A stretch of DNA of 6,805 bases from an uncultured Alphaproteobacteria bacterium (GTDB taxonomy: Bacteria > Pseudomonadota > Alphaproteobacteria > Rickettsiales > Midichloriaceae): the NCBI GenBank assembly GCA_903860855.1, contig CAIOSF010000231.1:1-6805 (forward strand), written 5' to 3'. Of this stretch, positions 1-6,375 are shown one piece after another (position 1 is the stretch's first letter; every line of letters starts with the position of its first letter). A model generated the notes under the pieces. The model was given only the letters and a program-made list of their open reading frames with translations. It searched no databases and was not told the DNA's origin. The position numbers were made by a program, and so were the translations under genes.

Positions 1-463
1 GATTTTGTAGTAGTTGTTGGTTAATTGTGAACATTTTGCGGCAATAACCACAGGAATAATCAAAAAACTCTACTATCTTAACCTTTGGGTTGGCATGACC
101 AACTCTTGGGTCTTTAGGATTATTCGTGATAACATCACGTAATTCCTTGATTTTATCGGCAATCTGAGCTTTTTGCATTTGAGCCCTATTCATCTGGTAG
201 GAATCCACAGCCTGAATGATAATCTCCGGATTATTTTTTATAGTAGTTTTTACTATATCTTCTATCTGCTTAGCGTTCAAAGACTGATCGCCTCCTCCGA
301 TATCGTTGCGTATGGCCGCTATGATATTCTGTTTTAGCTCTTCATCTTGCTGCTCGCTTGTTTTTCCACTATAGCGTGAATAAGCGAAGGCCAAGAAGGC
401 AAAAAAACTTATGACACATAAATATGATAAGATAATTCTATGATTCATCAATCTTACTTGCAT
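1..463 (-). CDS. DsbA/Com1-family thiol:disulfide oxidoreductase, 3' end outside window
   Basis: The minus strand is open from an ATG at 463 to the window edge (154 codons), so the C-terminal part of the thioredoxin fold is missing. Residues 8-28 form a hydrophobic stretch (IILSYLCVISFFAFLAFAY) after a basic start, fitting a signal peptide or signal anchor that places the protein in the periplasm or on the outer face of the inner membrane. Residues 62-118 are a charged helical segment containing NPEIIIQAV, as in the N-terminal dimerisation region of Com1/ScsC-like DsbA proteins. Residues 129-144 read KIVEFFDYSCGYCRKM, the first beta strand plus the CxxC redox site (C138-G-Y-C141). The family oxidises or isomerises disulfides in exported proteins. 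A second start, M6 at 448, is equally possible; neither has a clear Shine-Dalgarno. The gene is divergent from the helicase gene, 17 bp away. Oxidase versus isomerase role cannot be decided here. Confidence 0.88.
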   Translation of the reverse strand, partial: MQVRLMNHRIILSYLCVISFFAFLAFAYSRYSGKTSEQQDEELKQNIIAAIRNDIGGGDQSLNAKQIEDIVKTTIKNNPEIIIQAVDSYQMNRAQMQKAQIADKIKELRDVITNNPKDPRVGHANPKVKIVEFFDYSCGYCRKMFTINQQLLQN

Positions 464-480
464 TTACAAAACCAGAGTAG

Positions 481-3432
481 ATGTTAGAACATGAAAAGCA
501 ATTTAGCAACAAGGCATCTACCTTGAAACAAGAGATCCGGACGGCAACTGACCCACATGTTTCCACCTATATTTCAGCTTCGGCAGGGAGTGGTAAAACT
601 ACCCTATTGATTAATCGTATATTAAGAGTTGCCCTCAAGATCACAAAACTTTCAAGCGTACTGTGTATTGCCTTCACAAATGCTGCCGCTGATGAAATCA
701 AAAGTAGGTTATGCGCCAAGGCCAGCAGGTGGATGATATGTGATGAGGATGAGCTCATCTCAGAGCTTAATGATCTTCAGGGGGGCGGGGCCACAAAGGA
801 AGAGATAGAAAAAGCAAGAGGTTTATTCGCTCAATTTCTCCAGAGAGAGAATTCGATCAGGATTCAGACCATACACAGCTTTTGTTCATCTGTTCTGAAA
901 GCTGCTGTCGTAATTGACGATGCAGGGAATGATATTATAGAAAATGGAAATGGAGGTGGGCAAGCTACTATTCTGGACAAGGTTGCCAAACAAAAGATGA
1001 TAGAAGAAGCCTTTGATGAGGCAATGTCAATTGATGTAATAAGCGATCTTTTCTTGGAGAGGTTGGCAAAGCAATGGGATCTTGGGACGGTTAAGGATAT
1101 GGTGATCAATGCTATTGCTATGCCTGTTTGGAGGAGTGAGCCGAACATGCAAGAAATTCATCAAAAATGTCGATATGTTATGGGATTGAGCGATCTTAGC
1201 CCTGAGATGGTAGATTTGCAAGATGACAAGGGGCTGACAGGGGGACGCCCTTCAGAGCGTCACGGCGTTATCCACAACATAGAGGAGTACTATGTCAAAC
1301 ATGGTTATATTGCATTTGAAGAACTTACTGCGATTATAGGCTATGAGGAAAGTGTAGTTATAATAAATGAATGGTTAATGGATGTAGGGAATATTGAAAA
1401 ATTTCATGCATATAGTCTAATTTTTTTACGGCAAGATCTCAAACCAAGGGTTAAAGTCAAAATCATAGCCAAGGATGATAAAAGTTGGCAAATCATCCAA
1501 TGTCAGGCCCATGAGCTTGCTAAAGTATGGGAAAAAATCAATGAACAACAAAGCTTCCAACTGCTGTATGATTTCTCTGTCCTAGCTAGCATTGTAAGAC
1601 AAAAGTTTGTAGATAAGAAGAGGATGATCCTCGCCTTAGAGTATGATGATTTACTGCATAATACTCTAAATTTAATGAGAGATCAGCCACATATTTTGCA
1701 CAATATTGATAATAAAATTGACCATCTTCTCGTAGATGAGGCCCAGGATTTGAGTTTGACACAATGGGACGTTATTCATGCAATTACCTCTGAATTCTAC
1801 TCTGGTGAGGGGGCAAGAGGTGATACAAATAGAACTGTGTTCATCGTCGGAGATTACAAACAGTCAATATTCGGTTTCCAGGGAGCTGAGCCACGGGTAT
1901 TTCTAGGGATAAAAGACTTCTATCATAGGGCATTTCGAGAAGCTAAAAAGCCCTGGTACGAGCTAGAGCTATCTATATGCTACCGATGCCATTCAGGGAT
2001 ACTAAGCTCAGTTGATAATGTATGCAATGGAGTCGATCTATTTGGTTTCGCAGATGGTGGTGATACTGATGAACAAACCGTACCTCCGGTTGATCATGAT
2101 CAGTTGTTGATCAAGCATACTGCATTCAAAGAGGATAATAGTGAGCTGGAGTATAGAGGTTATCCTAGTGACCCAACTTTTACCGCAACAGAGTATAAGC
2201 CAGTTATTTTCTGGTCGTTTATACCAGAGATAGGAGAGAAAAGCAACGAATGGTTTGTTCCCACTGTTGCAAATCCCGAGAATATTGCAAGTAAGAGTAT
2301 GCAAATGGCTAATTTTATTTGCAAAAAAACCCTTGAGGTAATGAAGATGTCTAATCCAAAGGACTCAATCCTCATTCTTTTTCGGAAACGATCTGACTTA
2401 CTAAGGGATCTAATCGCCTTATTGCGATCCAATGGGATTAACGTAGAGGGGGAGGGAGGGAAGAACAATCTATTATTAGCCGATTTATTAGCTGTTGGTA
2501 GGTTTGCCCTCCAGCCTTTGGATGATCTTAATCTGGCATGTTTGCTCAAATCACCATTTGTCGGTGTGAATGATAATCAATTATTTGAGCTTTGTTACGG
2601 TCGAGATATTTCTCTTTGGCAGAATATTCGTCTCAAGAAGAATGTAGCATCGGACCGTGGTTATAGCAAAATGAATCACGCAATTGATGAAAATCATAAA
2701 ATAATATCAGACTCCAAATCAAATATGGGAACTGAAACAGAAGGAGAATGCGGGTGGATAAGTTCTATTTACCAAAAGCTTTGTGAATTTCTATCCATAC
2801 CATCATTATCAGCTCAAGAGTTCTATATTAATCTTTTACTCAGTGGTGATCATAATAGGATATTGCAAAGCTATAACGGTGAAACCAGCAAAGAAGCGTT
2901 TTTTGAGAGCTTTATTAATAAATTGCATGATTATCATGAGAGTAGACTATTTGGCGGGACGCTAGAGGGATTTATCCAATGGGCTGATGAAAGAGAGGAG
3001 GAATTCTCAAATTTAAATAAGTATAATACTTGCCATGTCAGCAACGAGCGAATCTGCGCAGATATCAGAATAATTAATCATGGCGAGATGGCGAGAGAAG
3101 ATAGTATAGCAAAAGTAAAGATTGCAACAGTACATACAGCTAAAGGATCAGAAGCTGATATCGTCATTCTAGCTGATGCCTCTTATACTGATAACGTGCC
3201 CTACGAACCAATCATAGTCTGTGATGATTGGTTTATCTTAAATGCTAGCGCTGAAACTGCTTGTAATAGCCTAGTGCACATCAAGGAAAGGAGGCGAAGA
3301 GCGAGATGCGCGGAAGATATGAGATTATTATATGTCGCCATGACTAGAGCTAAAAAAGCACTCTATGTTGTTGAAGATGGACTAAATACAGGTGGATGGG
3401 CTGAGATTATTTCGCGATATAATTGTATATAA
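481..3432 (+). CDS. addA: AddA-type double-strand-break repair helicase, lacking the C-terminal nuclease domain
   Basis: A 983-residue superfamily 1 (UvrD/RecB-like) helicase. Visible motifs: Walker A ASAGSGKT (33-40), motif Ia IAFTNAAADEIKSR (63-76), Ib IQTIHSFC (128-135), Walker B LLVDEAQD (416-423), motif III GDYKQSIFGFQGAEP (457-471), motif IV around YR 501-502, motif V TVHTAKGSEADIVIL (883-897) and motif VI LLYVAMTRAKKALYV (949-963). The stretch LLLADLLAVGRFALQPLDD (664-682) and LLKSPFVGV (688-696) are typical of alphaproteobacterial AddA and separate it from UvrD and Rep. AddA works with AddB to unwind and resect broken DNA for RecA loading in the cytoplasm. Family members are usually near 1150-1200 residues with a PD-(D/E)XK nuclease at the C-terminus; this one ends 20 residues after motif VI, and the 200 bp beyond shows no nuclease remnant. 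Motif V has Ser where Leu is usual (KGSE versus KGLE). The frame is closed by TAG at 478-480, so 481 is the first possible ATG. It has no clear Shine-Dalgarno; TTG at 523 is an alternative. No addB is adjacent. Confidence 0.93.
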   Translation: MLEHEKQFSNKASTLKQEIRTATDPHVSTYISASAGSGKTTLLINRILRVALKITKLSSVLCIAFTNAAADEIKSRLCAKASRWMICDEDELISELNDLQGGGATKEEIEKARGLFAQFLQRENSIRIQTIHSFCSSVLKAAVVIDDAGNDIIENGNGGGQATILDKVAKQKMIEEAFDEAMSIDVISDLFLERLAKQWDLGTVKDMVINAIAMPVWRSEPNMQEIHQKCRYVMGLSDLSPEMVDLQDDKGLTGGRPSERHGVIHNIEEYYVKHGYIAFEELTAIIGYEESVVIINEWLMDVGNIEKFHAYSLIFLRQDLKPRVKVKIIAKDDKSWQIIQCQAHELAKVWEKINEQQSFQLLYDFSVLASIVRQKFVDKKRMILALEYDDLLHNTLNLMRDQPHILHNIDNKIDHLLVDEAQDLSLTQWDVIHAITSEFYSGEGARGDTNRTVFIVGDYKQSIFGFQGAEPRVFLGIKDFYHRAFREAKKPWYELELSICYRCHSGILSSVDNVCNGVDLFGFADGGDTDEQTVPPVDHDQLLIKHTAFKEDNSELEYRGYPSDPTFTATEYKPVIFWSFIPEIGEKSNEWFVPTVANPENIASKSMQMANFICKKTLEVMKMSNPKDSILILFRKRSDLLRDLIALLRSNGINVEGEGGKNNLLLADLLAVGRFALQPLDDLNLACLLKSPFVGVNDNQLFELCYGRDISLWQNIRLKKNVASDRGYSKMNHAIDENHKIISDSKSNMGTETEGECGWISSIYQKLCEFLSIPSLSAQEFYINLLLSGDHNRILQSYNGETSKEAFFESFINKLHDYHESRLFGGTLEGFIQWADEREEEFSNLNKYNTCHVSNERICADIRIINHGEMAREDSIAKVKIATVHTAKGSEADIVILADASYTDNVPYEPIIVCDDWFILNASAETACNSLVHIKERRRRARCAEDMRLLYVAMTRAKKALYVVEDGLNTGGWAEIISRYNCI

Positions 3433-3436
3433 AACT

Positions 3437-3453
3437 GCCATGATTTTTATGGC
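3437..3453 (+). terminator. weak hairpin just after addA
   Basis: GCCAT (3437-3441) and ATGGC (3449-3453) can pair around a T-rich 7-base loop, starting 5 bases after the addA stop codon. The stem is only 5 bp and no T-run follows it, so it does not meet the pattern of an intrinsic terminator. It is listed only as the sole hairpin directly after the gene. Confidence 0.18.
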
Positions 3454-3564
3454 GTGATGGCGATGTGATGATGTTATGTAATATACAGAGAGTTATATGG
3501 CGGTAAATCATATCATGCATAATGGCGATTTATAGGCGTCAATATTTTTATTTAGGTTATATGG

Positions 3565-3599
3565 TATAAAATTCTCTTTACCAAATGGTCTATTTGGTA
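3565..3599 (+). promoter_or_regulatory. possible -10 box and 8-bp dyad upstream of the rhodanese gene
   Basis: TACCAAAT (3579-3586) and ATTTGGTA (3592-3599) form a perfect 8-bp inverted repeat around a 5-base centre, GGTCT. A TATAAA hexamer lies just upstream (3565-3570), but no convincing -35 sits at the right distance. If that hexamer is a -10 box, transcription would begin at about the left edge of the dyad. The dyad would then be either an operator over the start site or a hairpin at the 5' end of the leader, about 40 bases before the rhodanese start. The dyad is seen directly; the promoter role is inference. Confidence 0.35.
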
Positions 3600-3636
3600 C
3601 AGAAACTAGGTAGGAATAATAAATAACCTTCTGGAT

Positions 3637-4074
3637 ATGGTAGGCGAGTCAATACAATCGGGACGCGATATATCTCCAATGGAAGCGTGGGAGATGTTAG
3701 TGGGTGACAAGAAGGCTATCCTTATAGATGTTCGTACCAAGGAGGAGTGGCTTTTTGTTGGTACTCCTTGCATTGATGAGGCGGACCAGGGATCACGTTT
3801 GTTTATGATCGAGTGGCGTCAACTACCATTGATGGAGATAAACTCAAATTTCATCAAGGAATTGCAGTTGAAAGTTGATGATCAGAAAACAAAGCTTGTG
3901 TTCCTGTGTCGTAGTGGACAGAGGTCGGCAGAGGTATGCGAATTTGTTGGCAATAGGGGTTATGCTTTTTGTTACAATGTAGAAGGGGGTTTTGAAGGGC
4001 CTTTGAGTGATAAAAGACACAGAGGGGAAGTCTGTGGTTGGAAGAAACTTGGTCTTCCTTGGCGGCAAAGCTGA
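3637..4074 (+). CDS. single-domain rhodanese-like sulfurtransferase
   Basis: A 145-residue protein made of one rhodanese domain. ISPMEAWEML (12-21) is the usual first helix, AILIDVRTKEEW (27-38) the conserved strand and DVR turn, and LVFLCRSGQRSAEVCEF (87-103) the active-site loop with catalytic Cys91 in a CRSGQRS cradle. The tail NVEGGFEGP (114-122), HRGE (128-131) and GWKKLGLPWRQ (134-144) matches the ending common in alphaproteobacterial rhodaneses. The family carries sulfane sulfur as a cysteine persulfide, probably here in the cytoplasm because no signal peptide is seen. The physiological acceptor is unknown. The ATG at 3637 lacks a well-placed Shine-Dalgarno; AGGA at 3612-3615 is too far upstream. 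The frame is closed by TAG at 3607-3609, and the domain begins at about residue 11, so this start is reasonable. The gene is separated by 204 bp from addA and 567 bp from dnaA, suggesting its own transcript. Confidence 0.9.
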   Translation: MVGESIQSGRDISPMEAWEMLVGDKKAILIDVRTKEEWLFVGTPCIDEADQGSRLFMIEWRQLPLMEINSNFIKELQLKVDDQKTKLVFLCRSGQRSAEVCEFVGNRGYAFCYNVEGGFEGPLSDKRHRGEVCGWKKLGLPWRQS

Positions 4075-4193
4075 GCTTGTTCTTCAGTAGGCAAATGAAG
4101 CGATTGTAAGTAGTAAGTAGAATTAAATGATATTACTATCTATTAATACCAAATTCCCGAGTGAACTAGCGGCGGGTGGGGTGTTTGTGGTCC

Positions 4194-4369
4194 ATAGTAA
4201 GTTAAGTTGTTGTCGATATTATTATTAGGTAAAGACGATCTGAAGCCTATTATAAATAGGCCGTGATCTAGTTGGATGAACGGATACACTAACACCTACT
4301 GAGTGAACTATCACGAAGCGTTGTTGAAGGAGGAGTGACGATATACCAGACATTAACTTAACTTACTAT
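4194..4369. repeat. 176-bp element with 15-bp perfect terminal inverted repeats; structured RNA or MITE-like
   Basis: ATAGTAAGTTAAGTT (4194-4208) is the exact reverse complement of 4355-4369. After a 2-base mismatch, TGTC (4211-4214) also pairs with GACA (4349-4352). Inside lie a perfect 7-bp hairpin GCCTATT-ATA-AATAGGC (4245-4261). Immediately next to it is a second stem, CGTGAT (4262-4267) plus AGTT (4270-4273) pairing with AACTATCACG (4306-4315), with a 2-base bulge. The nested pattern fits a folded RNA with a long closing stem and a multi-branch interior. It also fits a small non-autonomous mobile element: both ends carry a TA dinucleotide (4195-4196, 4367-4368), as for TA-targeting IS630/mariner-type elements, but no longer target duplication is visible. 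I see none of the conserved motifs I know for SRP RNA, RNase P RNA or tmRNA. The repeats are seen directly; both interpretations are inference. Confidence 0.55.
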
Positions 4370-4501
4370 ATCATAAAGATAGACGGTGAATGCCACGTGA
4401 TAATGACCAAGTTTCGGACATCATTGTTTTGATTAGTCATGGTATGGTTGTTTCGTGAATATGAATATACAAATTTACTTATATAAAATTTAAAGACCAG
4501 T

Positions 4502-4558
4502 ATGGCCTTGACCTATCCTTAACAAGGCATCGTGACGATGCACTTCTCAGCTTTGAGA
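4502..4558 (+). promoter_or_regulatory. cluster of three hairpins or palindromes in the dnaA upstream region
   Basis: Three inverted repeats are packed into 57 bases. GCCTTG (4505-4510) pairs with CAAGGC (4523-4528), and upstream ATG can also pair if one base bulges. GCATCGTGACGATGC (4527-4541) is a 15-base palindrome with 7-bp arms around one G. TCTCA (4545-4549) pairs with TGAGA (4554-4558) around GCTT. The first two share bases 4527-4530 and cannot form fully together, as in attenuator-like leaders. No T-run follows, so a simple terminator is unlikely. The GC-rich 15-base palindrome in AT-rich sequence could instead be a repressor operator. It lies about 100 bases before the dnaA start; control of dnaA is inference. 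Confidence 0.4.
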
Positions 4559-4628
4559 TACATCTGTCCATCTTATTAACTATATGAATTGTCCATATTT
4601 ACTATCTCAGATGTTTAACGACTTAATT

Positions 4629-4633
4629 GGTGA
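4629..4633 (+). promoter_or_regulatory. ribosome binding site that decides the dnaA start
   Basis: GGTGA matches the 3' part of the Shine-Dalgarno consensus (AGGAGGTGA) and ends 8 bases before the ATG at 4642. The longer frame beginning at TTG 4627 would contain this site inside its own second and third codons and has no such motif in front of it. This favours ATG 4642. Confidence 0.5.
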
Positions 4634-4641
4634 ATATCTCA

Positions 4642-6354
4642 ATGAAGCAATCTTGTTTTAAAAAAATGACTAATATAAATATTACTACATCATGCTTTGA
4701 GCATGATCTTGATCGCCGATCGTCTTTATTAGTGGATGAGTCTGCCAATCATATAGTAGCAAATGTCTCTTCATCTAGCGATGCCACCATAATCACTAAT
4801 CATCATGATTGCGAGTATCATAATATCGTTAAACGCGCTAGTGGTGGTAAATATCTTAGCGATAATATCAGTAACGATGACAATGCCAATGTAGATCATG
4901 CCCGTGGAGATGGTGTCGAGGTATGGAATGCTTTATGCTTTTTTCTAAAAAGGGAATACGGCTCTAATCTTTATAAAAATTGCTTCATGCCACTAAAATT
5001 TGTAAGAGTATCAGGTGGATCTATAGTCTTGTCAGCCCCAAACAGGGCAATAAGGTCTTTGGTATTACAGACGTATTTTCATAAAATACATAATTTCATT
5101 ACTTCCAACTATAAAGATATTTGTATTATAGAAGTTTTATTGGAACAACTAGATGAGCGCTCAAATGATAATCAGTCTATCCTGGTAAAGGTTGATAATA
5201 TCTCTGAAAAAATCCAGTCTAATGGTCATGACAATGATGCTAAAATCGGCAGTAATGATCGTGATAAAAAATCGATATCATACACAAGTAAGAGTCGTGC
5301 TAATAGTCAGTTAACAATGGCATCCTTACTAGATAACAGTCTAACATTTGATAATTTTATCTATGGTATACCTAATAAAATTGCCTATAACGCCGCTAGG
5401 GAGTTGGCAGCTCATTCTTCATCCATTAACATAAACGGTTTATGTATTCATGGTGATATAGGTATGGGTAAGACTCACTTACTCCAGTCGATAGCAAATC
5501 AGATGTCATCGGAGATGAAAGTTGCATACTTTACCTGTGAAAAGTTTTCTCGTGAATATGTGAAAGCCATTAAGAATAATACATTGGGTGATTTCAAATA
5601 TTATCTGTCAGAATTGGATATGCTGTTATTGGATGACTTGCAGTTTGTATGCGGGAAGCAAGGAACAGAAAGGGAGTTGACCCATGCCTTCGATGGCTTG
5701 ATGGAGTTGAGCAAGAAAGTTGTTATTTCTTCTAGTCACCATCCATCTCAGCTTAATCTTGATCCAAGGTCTAAATCCCGCTTTGTTAGCTGTTTGGCGG
5801 TTGGTATTGATAAGTGCAATTTCGATTTAAGAATTAGAATATTGGAGCATAAATTCGTTCGTAACGAGATGGCGAAGCAGCTTGGTATCAATCAAGAAAT
5901 GCTTTATTTAATAGCATATCATGTTGATAACAATATACGTGAACTTGAAGCTTCACTTAATAGAGTGGTTGCTTATTGCCGACTTGCTGAAATCAAAGCG
6001 AGCCCGGAAATAGTCCATGATCTTGTAGTTAGCAGGGCTGGTATGGGTGGTACTCGAGATAATCGGATGGTGTCTTATGAATCTATAGTACAAATAGTAT
6101 CCGATTATTTCTCCGTAGATCAAATAGAAATCGTCTCTCGTAGTAGAACTGCAAAAATCTCTCATGCTAGGCAGGTTGCTGCCTACTTGATGAGAGAGTT
6201 GTCAAATATGAGTGTGAAACAAATTGGAATTTCCCTGGGCAATAGGGATCATTCAACTGTTGTCTATATGATCAATGCGGTGCGCAACCAAAGCAATGCA
6301 TTGCGCATGCAACAGTTAGATGAAGTAAGAAGGCGCTGCATAGATGGCAAGTGA
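4642..6354 (+). CDS. dnaA: chromosomal replication initiator DnaA with long N-terminal extension
   Basis: DnaA opens the replication origin as an ATP-bound filament on DnaA boxes. From ATG 4642 it has 570 residues against roughly 450-520 for most homologues. Residues 1-90 are a Ser/Asn/Asp/His-rich extension not expected in the family. Domain I runs from about 94 (VW, equivalent to E. coli Trp6) through SAPNR (131-135) to about 165. Domain II is a polar linker to about 225. The AAA+ domain III shows TFDNF (235-239), Walker A GDIGMGKT (271-278), Walker B LLLDDLQF (328-335), box VII RSKSRF (376-381) with both arginines that correspond to E. coli R281/R285, and sensor II NNIRELEASLNR (430-441). 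Domain IV ends with the signature GNRDHSTV (533-540) that reads the DnaA box. Sensor I reads ISSSHHP (362-368) where SxDRxP is usual. The start is chosen by GGTGA at 4629-4633; TTG 4627, GTG 4630 and ATG 4666 are alternatives. It appears to be transcribed alone after a 567-bp spacer. Confidence 0.95.
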   Translation: MKQSCFKKMTNINITTSCFEHDLDRRSSLLVDESANHIVANVSSSSDATIITNHHDCEYHNIVKRASGGKYLSDNISNDDNANVDHARGDGVEVWNALCFFLKREYGSNLYKNCFMPLKFVRVSGGSIVLSAPNRAIRSLVLQTYFHKIHNFITSNYKDICIIEVLLEQLDERSNDNQSILVKVDNISEKIQSNGHDNDAKIGSNDRDKKSISYTSKSRANSQLTMASLLDNSLTFDNFIYGIPNKIAYNAARELAAHSSSININGLCIHGDIGMGKTHLLQSIANQMSSEMKVAYFTCEKFSREYVKAIKNNTLGDFKYYLSELDMLLLDDLQFVCGKQGTERELTHAFDGLMELSKKVVISSSHHPSQLNLDPRSKSRFVSCLAVGIDKCNFDLRIRILEHKFVRNEMAKQLGINQEMLYLIAYHVDNNIRELEASLNRVVAYCRLAEIKASPEIVHDLVVSRAGMGGTRDNRMVSYESIVQIVSDYFSVDQIEIVSRSRTAKISHARQVAAYLMRELSNMSVKQIGISLGNRDHSTVVYMINAVRNQSNALRMQQLDEVRRRCIDGK

Positions 6355-6375
6355 TGAGAGGCAGTGTCCCATCTA
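6341..6375. terminator. 7-bp inverted repeat spanning the dnaA stop and the convergent frame's stop
   Basis: TAGATGG (6341-6347) pairs perfectly with CCATCTA (6369-6375) around a 21-base loop. It overlaps the last codons of dnaA on the left and the stop codon of the minus-strand frame on the right. The long loop and absence of a T-run make intrinsic termination doubtful; the position between converging frames is the only other support. Confidence 0.2.

Larger units (their letters stand above)
4075..4641. other. 567-bp non-coding spacer upstream of dnaA
   Basis: No convincing protein gene, tRNA or rRNA is seen here on either strand. It holds a 176-bp inverted-repeat element (4194-4369), a 10-bp direct repeat GAGTGAACTA (4159-4168 and 4301-4310), a very AT-rich stretch (about 4465-4495) with a TATAAA that might be a -10 box (4482-4487, no good -35), and a hairpin cluster (4502-4558). 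I found no DnaA box (TTATNCACA) with one mismatch or fewer on either strand, so an origin is not supported. It presumably carries the dnaA promoter and leader, but the exact promoter is not clear. Confidence 0.6.

Noticed and set aside
240..256. Inverted repeat ATAGTA-GTTTT-TACTAT
   Set aside because: It lies inside the oxidoreductase coding frame (VKTTIKN) and is explained by lysine and threonine codons.
375..383. Near-DnaA box CGTGAATAA in the oxidoreductase gene
   Set aside because: One mismatch, isolated and inside coding sequence.
1268..1276. Perfect DnaA box TTATCCACA inside addA
   Set aside because: It is a single copy within well-conserved coding sequence (codons for VIHN), with no neighbouring boxes or AT-rich unwinding region, so a chance match is more likely than an origin.
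2160..2549. 129-codon minus-strand open frame
   Set aside because: It is the antisense shadow of the addA region between motifs IV and V, which is strongly conserved on the plus strand.
4262..4345. Faint resemblance to a 23S rRNA segment (GTGATCTAG, ACACTAAC, TGTTGAA in the same order)
   Set aside because: Only short words match, spacing differs and the flanks do not resemble 23S rRNA; too weak to call an rRNA fragment.
4615..4626. TTAA-N4-TTAA as a CtrA site
   Set aside because: The CtrA consensus needs seven bases between the half-sites.
4075..4641. oriC beside dnaA
   Set aside because: No DnaA box with one mismatch or fewer was found on either strand, despite an AT-rich stretch; gene proximity alone is not evidence.
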